Assembly: GCA_037043455.1 (NCBI GenBank)
Contig: JAWPHD010002639.1
Span: 62,001 to 126,000 of the forward strand
Source of the DNA: Cyrtodaria siliqua
Taxonomy: Eukaryota > Mollusca > Bivalvia > Adapedonta > Hiatellidae
Direction of reading: 5' to 3'
Length of the DNA: 64,000 nucleotides
Shown here piece by piece: positions 24,165 through 35,212 of this stretch. The position numbers and the translations under genes were made by a program. Position 1 is the first letter of the stretch. Each line of letters starts with the position of its first letter. The notes under the pieces are model-generated. The model saw nothing but the letters and a program-made list of their open reading frames with translations, was not told where the DNA came from and ran no database searches.

Positions 24165-24643
24165 TTAAGGTGTACCGGAAGTAAATCACTATGGTATTCA
24201 TGCCTGGTGTAGTCGAAAGGAGTTCCCAAATATATAATCCCTAACTTTTTTTGTGATAAAAGGCATTTTTGAGTATTTAAGGCCTGTTTTTCTGGCTGAA
24301 ATGACTTTATTGACATGTTTGTGATAGCTTAAAACCATTTGCATGGTTGTATGATGATTTTATTTATCAACTTGACAGTTTTGAAAGTGAAAGTAGAACA
24401 CATTTAAGAGGTGCCGAATGAATGCAGTTTGTTCACGGTATCAACAAAGATCAGAATTTTATTTTCTTATATGCCACATGACCCCTACTATTCTCAGCAG
24501 TTTTCTAGAGAGGCAGGTCTCATGACTAAGAACATGTAAGTGAATCTTAGTTTGAATTTCATTTTGAAAAATGGCTAACTAGAAAGCTTTGTCAATATAG
24601 CATTGGACTCAATGGGATTTGATTTACTTTCGGTACACCTTAA
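24165..24643. mobile_element. 471-bp TTAA-flanked TIR element (piggyBac-like MITE candidate)
   Basis: TTAA at 24165-24168 and 24640-24643 flank inverted termini. The left terminus is ggtgtaccggaagtaaatca and the right, reverse-complemented, is ggtgtaccgaaagtaaatca (one mismatch in 20). There is no coding capacity. A TTAA target duplication is typical of piggyBac-type transposons, but the termini do not start with the usual CC(C/Y) bases, so the superfamily call is tentative. Confidence 0.65.
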
Positions 24644-25404
24644 AATGCGGTGGCTATCAACAATGGTAGCTGTGAATCAGCGGTGACCGGTAAAACCGCT
24701 GTCTGAGATAAATCTAAAATTAGACCAATTGTGAAACATTATTTACAATGTGCTAATAAGTCTACGGAAAGTGTAGATATGATTAGAACGAATTAATTCA
24801 GACGCCCTAATTTGTACCTTAGTGTTACCACACTGTTTTAATAATATACTGCTAATACTGTATATGTAAACGTTCTTTTGTCTGGCAAACACAAGCTCTT
24901 ATACTTCGTCATACTTCGCATAAAATTAATGTACAACCAGTTAATACCTTCAATCGAACACGATGTAAGGCGTAATATACAACTAGTTGAAGAATGAAAT
25001 GAACAATACTGCAGTATAGAGTAAAAAAGCAGGAAGAAAAACGGTTGACAGACCTGACCCTCTCGCAGAAAATTGGCTCCAGTCAGTGGTATGATGCCCA
25101 TCTCTTGCAGCGTCTGAACCACGCCTGTGGTAACCGCTGGCAAAAGTGCTTCATAAGAGAAGGAGTGGCACTAGGAGGGGTGGCACTAGGAGGTCTGGAT
25201 TCCGTGCCTGGAGCCTTTGACGGTTTCCTTCTCTTCCTGGGTGGCTGTCTTGACTTGATTGAAATAGTTATAAACATAGAGAGACAGCAGTCATTAGAAA
25301 CGAGGTACCACTGGTGTGAACTGGCAGAGCGGTTAGATAAAATGTAGGTGGTATTATATATATTATAAACCACACCAGGAAAAGTAGCTCACAGCATACC
25401 AGAG
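24644..25404. other. Unique DNA with overlapping short frames
   Basis: Frames of ~100 residues overlap on both strands at 24838-25373. The plus one (25045-25347) contains a duplicated GVALGG from a 15-bp direct repeat. No motif or conservation argument supports either, so no gene is called. Confidence 0.4.
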
Positions 25405-27095
25405 GTAATGAAAATGTATTAAACGCTTATCACGTACATATTTTTCATTTGAATATAGCCATAAATGCTAAGTTGTAGCACTTAATATATAGACAATCAT
25501 ATGCCTATTAATAACGGTATTAAGGTGTAAATACGCTTATCACAGTGTGATAAAATACACAGTACCTTTAAAACTGTTATGTATAACGCTTATGACAATC
25601 GTGATAAAATACATATTCAGGGTTTGATATTAAATTTCAACTTGTCCATAGGACAAATAACTTACACAATTTACGTGTCCCCAGTCAATTTACTTGTCCC
25701 CAGTCAAATTGACTTGTCCCCGCACTTCATGTAAAAGTGATACAAAAAACAAGATCAATCATGAAAGTGACATTGTATTCCCTCAGTTGCATTCCACCAA
25801 TGAAAACAATATGTTGATTATTTGTCATTTACAATGTGCTCACCAATGTTTTGACATTTTTTCAGTCACAAGTTTTAAAGATGTAAAATTCATTTCTTGT
25901 TATACAATTTAGTTGTCTGTAGGACAGGTCACTTGGGACAATTAACTTGGCCCCAGTAGAATCTACATGACACAGGACAAGGGGACAACTGTTTATATCA
26001 AACCCTGATATGTTTCAGTTGAATAAAACCATCAGTGCTAAGTTGTAGCTTTTATGTATAGGCAAGTATGTGACTATTAATAACGGTATTGAAAGTGTAT
26101 AAAACGCTTATCACAGTATGATAAAGTACACAGTACCTTTAAAACAGTTATGTATAACGCTTATCACAATCGTGATAAAATACATATGTTTTAGTTGAAG
26201 AAAACCATAAATGCTAAGTTGTAGCTTTTATGTATAGGCCAGTATGTGACTATTAATAACGGTATTGAAAGTGTATAAAACGTTTATCACAGTGTGATAA
26301 AATACACAGTACCTTTAAAACTGTTATGTATAACGCTTATCACAATCGTGATAAAATACATATGTTTCAGTTGAAGAAAACCATAAATGCTAAGTTGTAG
26401 CTTTTATGTATAGGTAAGTATGTGACTTTTAATAACGGTATTGAAAGTGTATAAAACGTTTATCACAGTGTGATAAAAAAACCCACAGTACTCTTAAAAC
26501 TGTTATGTATAACGCTTATCACAATCGGGATAAAATACATATGTTTCAGTTGAAGAAAACCATAAATACTAAGTTGTAGCTTTTATGTATAGGCAAGTAT
26601 GTGACTATTAATAACGGTATTGAAACTCAGAAAGTGTATAAAACGTTTATCACAGTGTGATAAAATACACAGTACCGTTAAAACTGTTATTTACAAGGCT
26701 TATCACAATCTTGATAAACTACATATGTTTCAATTGAATAAAACAATAAATGCTAAGTTGTAGCTTTTATGTATAGGCAAGTATGTGACTATTAATAACG
26801 GTATTGAAAGTGTATGAAACGCTTATCACAGTGTGATAAAATACTCAGTACCTTTAAAACTGTTATGCATAACGCTTATCACAATCGTGATAAAATTCAT
26901 ATGTTTCAGTTCGGTATTGAAAGTATATAATACGCTTATCAAAGTGTGATAAAATACACAGTACCTTTAAAACTGTTATGTATAACGCCTATCACAATCG
27001 TGATAAAATACATATATGTTCCAGTTCGGTATTGAAAGTGTATAAAACGCTTATCACAGTGTGATAAAATACACAGTACCTTTATAACTGTTACG
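25405..27095 (+). repeat. ~178-bp tandem array with paired ttatcac/gtgataa dyads
   Basis: Marker ataacggtatt occurs at 25511, 26080, 26256, 26432, 26611 and 26795, giving spacings of 176-184 bp within the uninterrupted part; shorter units follow at 26911 and 27027. Each unit holds two perfect 7-bp dyads: ttatcac-agt-gtgataa and ttatcac-aatc-gtgataa, about 45 bp apart. A TIR element interrupts the array at 25617-26008. A related diverged dyad (taccaca...tgtggta) lies at 27209-27234. Confidence 0.88.
25617..26008. mobile_element. 392-bp TIR element inserted in the 178-bp array
   Basis: Termini tcagggtttgatat and atatcaaaccctga are perfect 14-bp inverted repeats. Comparison with intact units (aaaatacatatgtttcag) shows the array continues on both sides, with tat present at both junctions, so a 2-3-bp target duplication is implied. 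The interior has short direct repeats of acttgtccccagtcaa and no transposase. The 72-residue frame at 25694-25912 is not supported. Confidence 0.8.
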
Positions 27096-28186
27096 TAATT
27101 TACTAAATACTAAATTGTAGGCTAGCACGGATATAAAGGCAATCCTTTTGCCTATTTAGCAATTTTTTGGGATAGAAATGTACGTAAATAAAAAACACGT
27201 AAAACGCTTTACCACATCTTACATTGTTGTGGTAAAATACATGTTTGAAATTTGAACACACAAAAATCAAGATGACATTGAAAATATATCACACATTAAT
27301 GACGTATGACCAAAGAAAATAAACGCCTACAGCGTTGAAAAGAAAACCTGCATTCTTAGCTGATCATAATTAAAAGTGTAATATACAATGTCATTAGTAG
27401 ATATAACTATAAATAAATGTGTGTATCATAATGGTTACCGCCATACGTTACCACTCATCTGCAATAGTTACTGTTTCCCCGTTTCCCTTTATGCTGTGAA
27501 AAGTACGAAACAGCGAGGTGCGAATCACAGTATTAAGTTTGTCGAGTATCGCATCTTAAATTAACGCTGTGCAGCACAGTAGAATTAATAAAACACTAGA
27601 CCAAGTAACAATCCATCATAAGACATATGATGATTACCGTAAAAATCGGATATATGAAGAATATCCGGCAAAAAGTACGGTTTGGAAAATTCCTTTGTGT
27701 TATATTTTTCTACCTTACCAGTCCTTCGGATGAGACTTTAAAACCGAGGTCTGCTCGCTAAAATGCTTAGTGCAATAAAGCGAGGATAAATAAACGCTTA
27801 TACGCACGTACAAACGGAAACGAGGCTGTGTGTAAATCGTGAGGACGTCACGCCATAACAAACACCTGCCTCACTGTAAGATTTACACGACATAACATGC
27901 ACACATTTTCTACCTATAAAAAACATTGTTTAACATAAGTTCTAAATTATGTAAGCAAGTTGTCATAAAAGCATTTATTTCAAATAAATTTATATTTATC
28001 TAAAAATGGCACACGAGACATCATTTCTAAATAAAGTAAGCCATGTTATTACTTTATTCGTATTCGAATATGTGATATCTCAAAATGGTATTAAAAAGTA
28101 AAACGGCACCCCATATTTAATGTCGTCCTTTTCTCTTGAAGAGTGTAAATTGTACGGAAAATAACTTTGTAGCAAAGTATACATCT
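27096..28186. other. Unique AT-rich DNA
   Basis: No gene or clear element. The frame at 28136-28342 runs into the adjacent repeat element and is rejected. Confidence 0.5.
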
Positions 28187-29375
28187 GTTTTTAGCTCGAC
28201 TGATCAAAGATCAACAACGCTTATGCCGTGGTACGTCATCCGTCGGTCCGTAAACTTTTTTTGTGTGGCGATTACTCCTCTGAAACTACATGACGGATGT
28301 TCATCAAACTTCATGGGAATGTTGCTCTTGATGTGTAGTTGATCCTAGCAAAAATTCAGGTGGGCCGGAAATTCAAGATGGCCGCCACTACTAAAAATAG
28401 ATGTTGAAACTGCGATTTTGTGGTGACTACTTCTCAAAAACCGTAAGTGATATTGATTTGGAACCTTTACCATTTGACTGGCACGACATGTAGTTGGTCC
28501 TAATCAAAGTTCATTTTGATTGGATGTCAAACATGGCCGCCAGTGGCCATCTTTGTTTACATAGAGTTATATAGGAGAAACTTGTGGCGACTACTCCTCT
28601 GAAACTACTAGATGGAATGTCATGGAACTTGACAGGAATGTTGCTCTTGATATCTATCTGATCCTAGCAAAAATTCAGGTCGGTAGGAAATTCAAGATGG
28701 CCACCACTGCTAAAAATACATTTTAAAAATGCGACATTGTGGTGACTACGACTCAAAAACGTAAGTGCCCATCTTTGTTTACAAAGAGTTATATAGGAAA
28801 AACTTGTGGCGTCTACTCCTCTAAAACTACTTGACTACTCAAAAAACCTAAGTTATATTGATTTGGAACCTTTACCAAAATGACTACCACGACATATAAT
28901 TGGTCCTAACCAAAGTTCATTTTGATTTGGATGTCAAACATGGCCACCAGCGGCCATGTTTGTTTACATAGAGTTATATAGAAAGAACTTGTGGCGACTA
29001 CTTCTCGGAGACTACTTCAAGGATTTTCATGAAACTTAACAGAAATGTTGCTCTTGATGTCTAGTTGATCCTAGCAAAATGTCAGGTCGGACAGAATTTC
29101 AAGTTGGCCGCCATGGCTGAAAATAGATTTTTAAAAAACAAATTTGTAGCAACTACTTCTTGAGAAGTGATATTGATATGGGACTTTCTAAAATGATCAG
29201 CAGGACATGATGTTGGTCCTATTGTTTTGTTTCGACATTAAACATGGCTGCCAGTAGCGACTACTACTCTGAAACTACTTGACAGATTTTCATGAAACTT
29301 CACAGGTATGCTGATCTAGCTATCAAAATCTATCAGTAGAGATTCAAGGTCATTGACCTCTTGTTTAGAATCATG
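28187..29375 (-). mobile_element. RC-B rolling-circle-like element (~320-bp units)
   Basis: Read on the minus strand, the element starts at 29375 with aacaag plus the palindrome aggtcaatgacct. It then carries diverged units of the same family as 38207-39657 (gtagtttcagaggagtagtc, catcttgaatttccggcc). It ends at 28187 after a ggaccgacggatgac stretch and the hairpin ttgatctttgatcag followed by tcgagctaaaaa. The structure matches non-autonomous Helitron/Helentron-type elements of bivalves. It has no protein. Confidence 0.8.
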
Positions 29376-29956
29376 AAAGCGGCCCTTTGAAATATTATGG
29401 CGTACAGGTTTATTTTATAAATTAGATCAAGTAGGTGTAGACTCTGTACTATATAAAGCTATTAGTAGTAAAGGCGTCGGTTTGGCTGTAAACAAACCGG
29501 CGCCATTTTGTTTTCTAAAAATAGAAAGTATTGTTACCTTGTAGTGTAACAAACCTATGGGTTCTGATTTATTGATTATTTATATATGGATGGATGAAAA
29601 CTATTAAACTTATCTTTATATTATTTTTTTTCTTACTGTTTTCTATTTACTTTTTACAAATTCATAATAATTATAATAATACCTCTTTCATTGTTTGTTT
29701 TTATATCTTCTACTTATTTATCTTTATCTTTTTAACCGTATTAACTTTTTCTTGGTTTTTATCTATCTCTGTTGTTGTTTTAACTTATCTCTATCTTCTT
29801 TTATCTCTAACAGTTTTCCGTTATGACGTCGTATATTAGGGCGAATAATACCACACGCCCCGTTGCTGAAGAACCGTTATTTCCATTGGTTGAAGCAGTT
29901 CACTTACAACCAATCAGAATACCGTTAACAAATACAGAAGTTGGCTCGCTTTCGTT
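29376..29956. other. Spacer with T-rich stretch
   Basis: A small inverted repeat (ggcgtcggtttg / caaaccggcgcc) lies at 29473-29507. The 81-residue hydrophobic frame at 29594-29839 is the translation of a T-rich strand, with no recognisable family. Confidence 0.45.
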
Positions 29957-30029
29957 TAGCCTGGTTCCCTGTCCTCCCACAATGCTTTGCACTGTGCAAA
30001 GCATTGTGGGAGGCCAGGGAACCAGGCTA
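29957..30029. mobile_element. 73-bp hairpin transposon with 9-bp target duplication
   Basis: The element is almost wholly palindromic: tagcctggttccctg at the left mirrors cagggaaccaggcta at the right, with arms meeting at a gctttgcac-t-gtgcaaagc centre and one mismatch. Perfect 9-bp direct repeats gctttcgtt lie immediately outside (29948-29956 and 30030-30038). A 9-bp duplication fits Mutator-like transposition. It is a minimal non-autonomous element. Confidence 0.85.
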
Positions 30030-30136
30030 GCTTTCGTTAAAAAATTGTCATACTGACGTCATATCGAAACTTTCCGGCCGCAGTTAATACCAGCGTAGGG
30101 GCTGTTTCCAAGCTTAGACTGGATGCTGGCGGACTC

Positions 30137-30780
30137 TACGGTGTACTGTTAGGGCCATGTTACCATCGCATCTTACCATCAACCATCGACCTAGGTAAGA
30201 TGCGATGGTCGATGGTAAGATTCGATGGTAAGATGCGATCGACCATCGACCATCGCATCTTACCATCGACCATCGCATCTTTCCATCGACCATCGCATTT
30301 TACCATCGCATCTTACCATCGACCATCGCATCTTACCATCTTACCATCGACCATCGTATCTTACCATCGACAATCGACCTATACATTTTTCTATGGTAAT
30401 CGTGAGATCTTGATCAGCATGATAATTGATAAGTCGATGGTCGATGGTAAGATGCGATGGTCGATGGTAAGATGCGATGGTAAGATGCTATGGTCGATGG
30501 TAAGATGCGATGGGCGATGGTAAGATGCGATGGTAAGATGCGACGGTCGATGGTAAGATGCGATGGTCGATGGTAAAATCGCATCTTACCATCGAATCTT
30601 ACCATCGCATCTTACCATCGACCATCGCATCTTACCATCACATCTTACCATCGACCATCGCATCTTTCCATCGAGCATCGCATCTTACCATCAACCATCG
30701 CATCATACCATCGAGCATCGACCTAGGTCGATAGTCGATAGTAAGATGCGATGGTAACATGGCCCGAACAGTACACCGTA
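30137..30780. mobile_element. 644-bp foldback element made of short palindromic units
   Basis: Terminal inverted repeats of 39 bp with one mismatch: left starts tacggtgtactgttagggcc, right mirrors it to 30780. The interior consists almost wholly of accatcg / accatcgcatctt units. Their orientation switches in blocks: forward 30241-30372, inverted 30432-30576, forward 30577-30720. A ~55-bp unrelated centre lies at 30378-30431. The open frames here (TIASYHRPSHL repeats) are repeat translations. Confidence 0.85.
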
Positions 30781-30910
30781 GTACTCGCCTAGAATGGATG
30801 CCGGGGGAATGTTTTCAGCAATACTAGCCTAGATAGTAGACACTGGATGCCGTGGTAGAACTGTTTCCAGCAGTACTAGCCTAGTCTGGATGCCGGGGGA
30901 GTGGAGTTTA
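30781..30910 (+). repeat. Short degenerate tandem repeat flanking the foldback
   Basis: Units of roughly 55-70 bp contain tagcctagnctggatgccgg and actgtttccagcagtac. A related unit lies left of the foldback at 30090-30136, so the foldback sits inside this small array. Confidence 0.65.
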
Positions 30911-32057
30911 AACAAGAGGGCCAAGATGGCCCTAAAGCGATCACCTGAGTACTGGCACATTATCGATCTTCTTCGAAATCTTATGGTCATATACAATCTG
31001 AGCAAGTTTGGTTAAGATTGGGGCGGGGCCAAATGTGACCCGAGGGTCAACATTTGAACAAACTTGGTAAAGGACCATAAGCTTATAGTAAATGCAATAT
31101 ATCAAACCTCTGGCTCTTTTAGTTTCCAAGAAGAATTTTTGAATTGTTTTCCTATATGTCTATGTAAAACTGTGACCCCCGGGGCGGGGACAAATTTGAC
31201 CCCAGGGTCACCATTTAAACAAAAGAAGTAGATCACCATAAGCTGATGCTACAAGTAATACATGAGTGCTCCGTGCCATGTGGTTCCAGAGAAGAAGTTT
31301 TTTTTTCAGTTTTTCCCTATACAAGCCTGTATGATGTAAAATTGTGACCCTTGGGACGGGGCCAAATATGACCCGAGGGTCACCATTTGAACAAACTCGG
31401 TAAAGGACCATAAGCTTATAGTAAATGCAAAATATCAAACCTCTGGCTCTTGTAGTTTCCGAGAAGAAGAATTTTTTTTCCTATATAAAACTGTGACCCC
31501 CGGGGCGGGGACAAATTTGACCCCAGGATCACCATTTGAACAAATTTAGTATAGGACCATAAACTGATGCTACATGTAATACATGAGAGCTCTGTGCCTT
31601 GCGGTTTCAGAGAAGAATTTTTAAAGTTTTTTCCTATATGTCTATATGAAAAACATGCAAAATCTCAATATACAAACTTTGGATCCCCGGGGCACAGCCA
31701 TTTTTTAACCCGGGAACTTCATTTGAACAAACTTGATAGTCTAGGCATTGGCGATCATTTTAAAAGAAAAACTGTTGAAATCTCTCCAGCAGTTCTGGAG
31801 AAGAAGATTTTTTAAGGTTTCGACCATATATAGTAATGGCGGCCATCTTGGATGTCGAGCTGACCTAATTTTAACAAATCTAAAAAGCATTCATCTAAGG
31901 ATCATCCATGTGAAGTTTGGGCAAAATTAGCCAAGCGGTTTCTGAGAAGAAGTCATCTGAAGAAAAGTTAACGACGACGACGCCGACGACGGACGACGGA
32001 CGCAGAGTGATCCCAATAGATCACCTTGAGCCTTCGGCTCAGGTGATCTAAAAAAAA
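30911..32057 (+). mobile_element. RC-F rolling-circle-like element (~165-bp units)
   Basis: It starts aacaag with the palindrome agggccaagatggccct and tag gatcacctgagt. It then has ~165-bp units with gaccccagggtcaccatttg and aaggaccataagct. Next comes a gacggacgacggacgc run. The end is the hairpin gatcaccttgagcc-ttc-ggctcaggtgatc followed by taaaaaaa. The 3' hairpin arm is the reverse complement of the 5' tag. It encodes nothing; the minus-strand frames at 30941-31438 are repeat-derived. Confidence 0.85.
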
Positions 32058-32430
32058 GAGACCTCTGCCATGGGATCGACTGGAAATAGTTTGTTCCGAC
32101 TGTACCCACGTTAAATAACAACATTAATACAATTTGGTTTAATATGATGGAGGGGGAGACTCCTAGGACTCCCTCCGACGAATTTAAGGCTGTCTGTCAC
32201 ACAGCGATATTTAAAAAAACAAAACAATAAAAACAACATCGTATTACTTGTTGAAAAACATTTGAAACATGATGGCCTAAGCTCTGTCAAGAAATACACT
32301 AGATCTGCCTATGTTAGCTAGGAAGCAAAATGGTCGGATGTGGAAAGCATCAAACTTTATGTGATAGTAGTTAGTAGTCTAACTTGAAAATCGAAAAGGG
32401 TCACCAAGGTTACAGGTCATTCTGTTACTG
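32058..32430. other. Unique spacer
   Basis: No gene or repeat recognised. Confidence 0.4.
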
Positions 32431-32757
32431 TTTTTAGCACATGTCAAAATGGCCACCATCCAAATGCCTGAAGACAGAATCTATTCTTAATTATGGCTTA
32501 ACCACAAAAGAAAATTTACACCGAAATTTGGGTTTTTTTTGGCTTAGATTTAAGCTACTCTGTAATATAATAAATGTCTCCCCACCCCATCCAACCCCAT
32601 GTTACCATGTTTAGCATATTTCAAAATGGCCGCAATCCAAATATTTAAAGATAGCAATATATTCTTAATTTTGGCTCAACCCAAAGACCATTTAGACGGA
32701 TATGCTTTGTTTTATTTTTGGTTTGGATTTAAGCTCCTCTATAATATATTAAATTTT
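32431..32757 (+). repeat. Two-unit ~177-bp repeat
   Basis: The stretch caaaatggccaccatccaaa at 32445 recurs at 32622 (caaaatggccgcaatccaaa). Both are followed by tattcttaatt, a ttgg(c/t)ttggattt-type block and taagct-ctct-taatata. The period is 177 bp. It abuts the decayed 3' end of the next RC-A element. Confidence 0.7.
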
Positions 32758-33689
32758 TTGCTTATGGGATGCCGAGTTGTCCGTCCGTCGTCCGTTGTCC
32801 GTCGTCGGCGTTAACTTTTGGCTCGTTAAGACGATAGGGCCTTCATTTTTCATCCGATCTTTACCAAACTTTAACAGGTTGTTAATATCAATAAAAGCTC
32901 GGATGAGTTCCAGCCAGATCGGACAAGTAACAGCGGAGTTATGGCCCTTGATTTAGTTAAAAATGCTATATTGCTATATTTTGCCTCGTTAAGACGATAG
33001 GGCCTTCGTTTTTCATCCTATCTTTACCAAGCTTTACCACATTGTTAATATCAATGAAAGCTCGGACAAGTTCGAAAACCAGCCATATCGGACTAGCAAC
33101 AGCGGAGTTATGGCCCTTGATTTAGTTACAAATGCTATATTTTGCATCGTTAAGACGATAGAGGCTTCATTGTTCATCCGATCTTTACCAATCTTTATCA
33201 GATTGTTAATGTTGTTGAAAGCTCGAACAAGTTTGAAAACCAGCCATATTGGACCAGTTACAGCGGAGTTATGGCCCTTGATTTAGTTAAAAATGGTATA
33301 TTTTGGCTTGTTAAGACGATAGGGGCTTCATTGTTCATCCAATCTTTACCAAACTTTATCAGATTGTTAATATCAATGAAAGCTCGGAAAAGTTCGAAAA
33401 CCATTCATATCGGAACAGTAACAGTGGAGTTATGGCCCTTGATTTAGTTCAAAATGCTATATTTTGCCTCGTTAAGACGATAGGGCCTTCATTTTTCATC
33501 CGATCTTTACCAGACTTTATCAGATTGTTAATGTCTATTAAAGCTTGGTCAAGTTCGAAAACCAGCCAGATCGAACCAGTAACAGCGGAGTTATGGCACT
33601 TGATTTTGTTAAAAATGCTATAATTTGCCTCGTCATACGATAAGGCCTTCATTTTGCACCTGATCTTTGCCAAACTTAGCAGATTTTAT

Positions 33690-33870
33690 GACTTTCTTTT
33701 TTTATATTATTATTACTTTTTTTTTTCTTTTTTTTTCTTTTTTTTGTTGTTTTTTAATTATTATTATTTGTTCATTTTTTTTTTATTATTATTTTTTTTT
33801 AGAATTTTTATTTTTTTTGTATAGGGGTGGCGGTGGGGGTTGTGGGGTGGGGGGCTGGGGGGGAGGGGTA
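33690..33870 (+). repeat. T-rich tract followed by a G-rich run
   Basis: T-rich low-complexity sequence covers 33690-33822. It is followed at 33823-33868 by G runs of 3-7 separated by one or two bases. That fits the G-quadruplex pattern. The frame at 33667-33888 is its translation and is not a gene. Confidence 0.85.
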
Positions 33871-34695
33871 CGAGTGTATACATTGTGAACTCCTCGGAAT
33901 ATATACTGTATGACACATTCGTGTCAGAGTTTGCTAATATATATATATATTATTTGTCTTTATAACATATTTACTCACTTTTGGAGGTATCAACCCGACG
34001 AGTAAATTACAAATACTGTATTCCTCGGAATACATGCTATCATAAGACACATTTAAGATTTACACACATCTGGAGGTACTCCAGATTTTGTTTCGGTATC
34101 AACCCGACGTGTAAACTGCATATTCCTGGGAATATATACTGTATGACACTTTCGTGTCATAGTTTGCTAATATATATATATATATTATCTGTCTCTAAAA
34201 CATATTTACTCACATTTGGAGGTACTCCAAATTTTGTTTCGGTATCAACCCGACGAGTAAATTACAAATACGGTATTCCTCGGAATACGTGCTATCATAA
34301 GACACATTTAAGACGGTATCAACCCAGTCGTGTCTATAAATCTTGCTGCATTTTTATTAAAAGACATTATATGCGGTATCAACCCGACATGTCTTACGGT
34401 ACTACTGTACTTTGAAATATCATTTTCAATAAAAACCGCACATATATAAAGTATTCAATCTGTGTTATAATCTTATTGGGACAGATTGAATAAACTATAT
34501 ATACTTATTTGGTCTATCACAGTGTACCTTCATAAAGTAAAACCTCATTACATTAGTTAATGAGAAAACTTATACGTTAAATAGAAATCGTCTAGGATTG
34601 CATGTTGCAACTGATGAAGGTCAATAGACCGAAAGTGCTCTTGCAGTTCGGATTATTGTCTATCCGAGTGGAATCAGAGACGATTTCTACGATAG
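33871..34695 (+). mobile_element. Insertion with repeated ggtatcaacccgac motif and (TA)n
   Basis: The motif ggtatcaacccgac(g/a) occurs near 33987, 34097, 34241, 34315 (variant) and 34374. Two ~215-bp direct copies, each with ctgtatgacac, a (TA)n run and tttactcac, cover 33890-34100 and 34130-34320. The block interrupts the RC-A array. It ends with an inverted repeat, tagaaatcgtct (34582-34593) and agacgatttcta (34678-34689). The type is uncertain; the 144-residue frame (33981-34415) is a repeat translation. Confidence 0.55.
34600..34650 (+). ncRNA. Hammerhead-like core candidate
   Basis: ctgatga (34611-34617), a small hairpin ggtc-aata-gacc (34619-34630) and gaaa (34631-34634) follow the order of a hammerhead ribozyme core. 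One extra base lies between ctgatga and the stem. I could not draw convincing helices I and III from the flanks, so activity is doubtful. Similar cores occur in Penelope-like elements and retrozymes of metazoans. Confidence 0.25.
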
Positions 34696-35212
34696 GTCCT
34701 TCGTTTTGCATCTGATCTTACTGAGCTTACCAAACTTTACCAGATTTTATGATTTTTTTATTTTTTGGTGATTTTTGGTGATTTTTTTTTGAAATTTTTA
34801 TCTGATTTTTTATTTTTTTTATTTTTTTTTTTATCTCTATTGACCTAGTTCGAAAACCAGCCAGATCGGACCAGTAACAGAGGAGTTATGGCTCTTGCTT
34901 AGTTAAAAATGTTAAATTTTGCATTGTTAATATGGTAGGGCCTTCATTTTTCAGCTGATCTTTACCAAACTTTACCAGATTCTTTAGTTATGGCCCTTGC
35001 ATTAGTTAAAAATGTTGTTCCCCAAAATCTTTAAAAAAACACGTAAATTGCAGTCACTCGCTTCATTGATGTTATAAGAGCCATGTTAGCCAGTAGAGCG
35101 TCCACAGGCCCTCTTGGGCCTCTTGTTTCAATATATTTTTGCCAAAAGACCCATATTTATCCCTTTATTCATTTATTATTTCATAGAAATACATCTTTAC
35201 ACTTAAATGGGT

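Larger units (their letters stand above)
32760..35128 (-). mobile_element. RC-A rolling-circle-like element, interrupted
   Basis: Read on minus, the start at 35128 is aacaag, palindrome aggcccaagagggcct and tag gctctactggctaa. Units of ~161 bp (tcaagggccataactccgct, ggtaaagatcggatgaaaaa) fill 34700-35080 and 32810-33690. The 3' part has the ggacggacaactcggc-like run at 32770-32812, but the terminal hairpin is missing. The block 33690-34695 (T-rich, G-rich and unrelated repeats) splits it. Confidence 0.8.

Noticed and set aside
24838..25373. Three ~100-residue overlapping frames on both strands
   Set aside because: Mutually exclusive frames without motifs, splice signals or codon evidence.
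29594..29839. 81-residue hydrophobic frame that looks like a membrane protein
   Set aside because: It is the translation of a T-rich strand; hydrophobic codons are expected from composition alone.
30200..30757. Frames with HRPSHLTI/TIASYH repeats
   Set aside because: Translations of the accatcg palindromic units in the foldback element, present on both strands.
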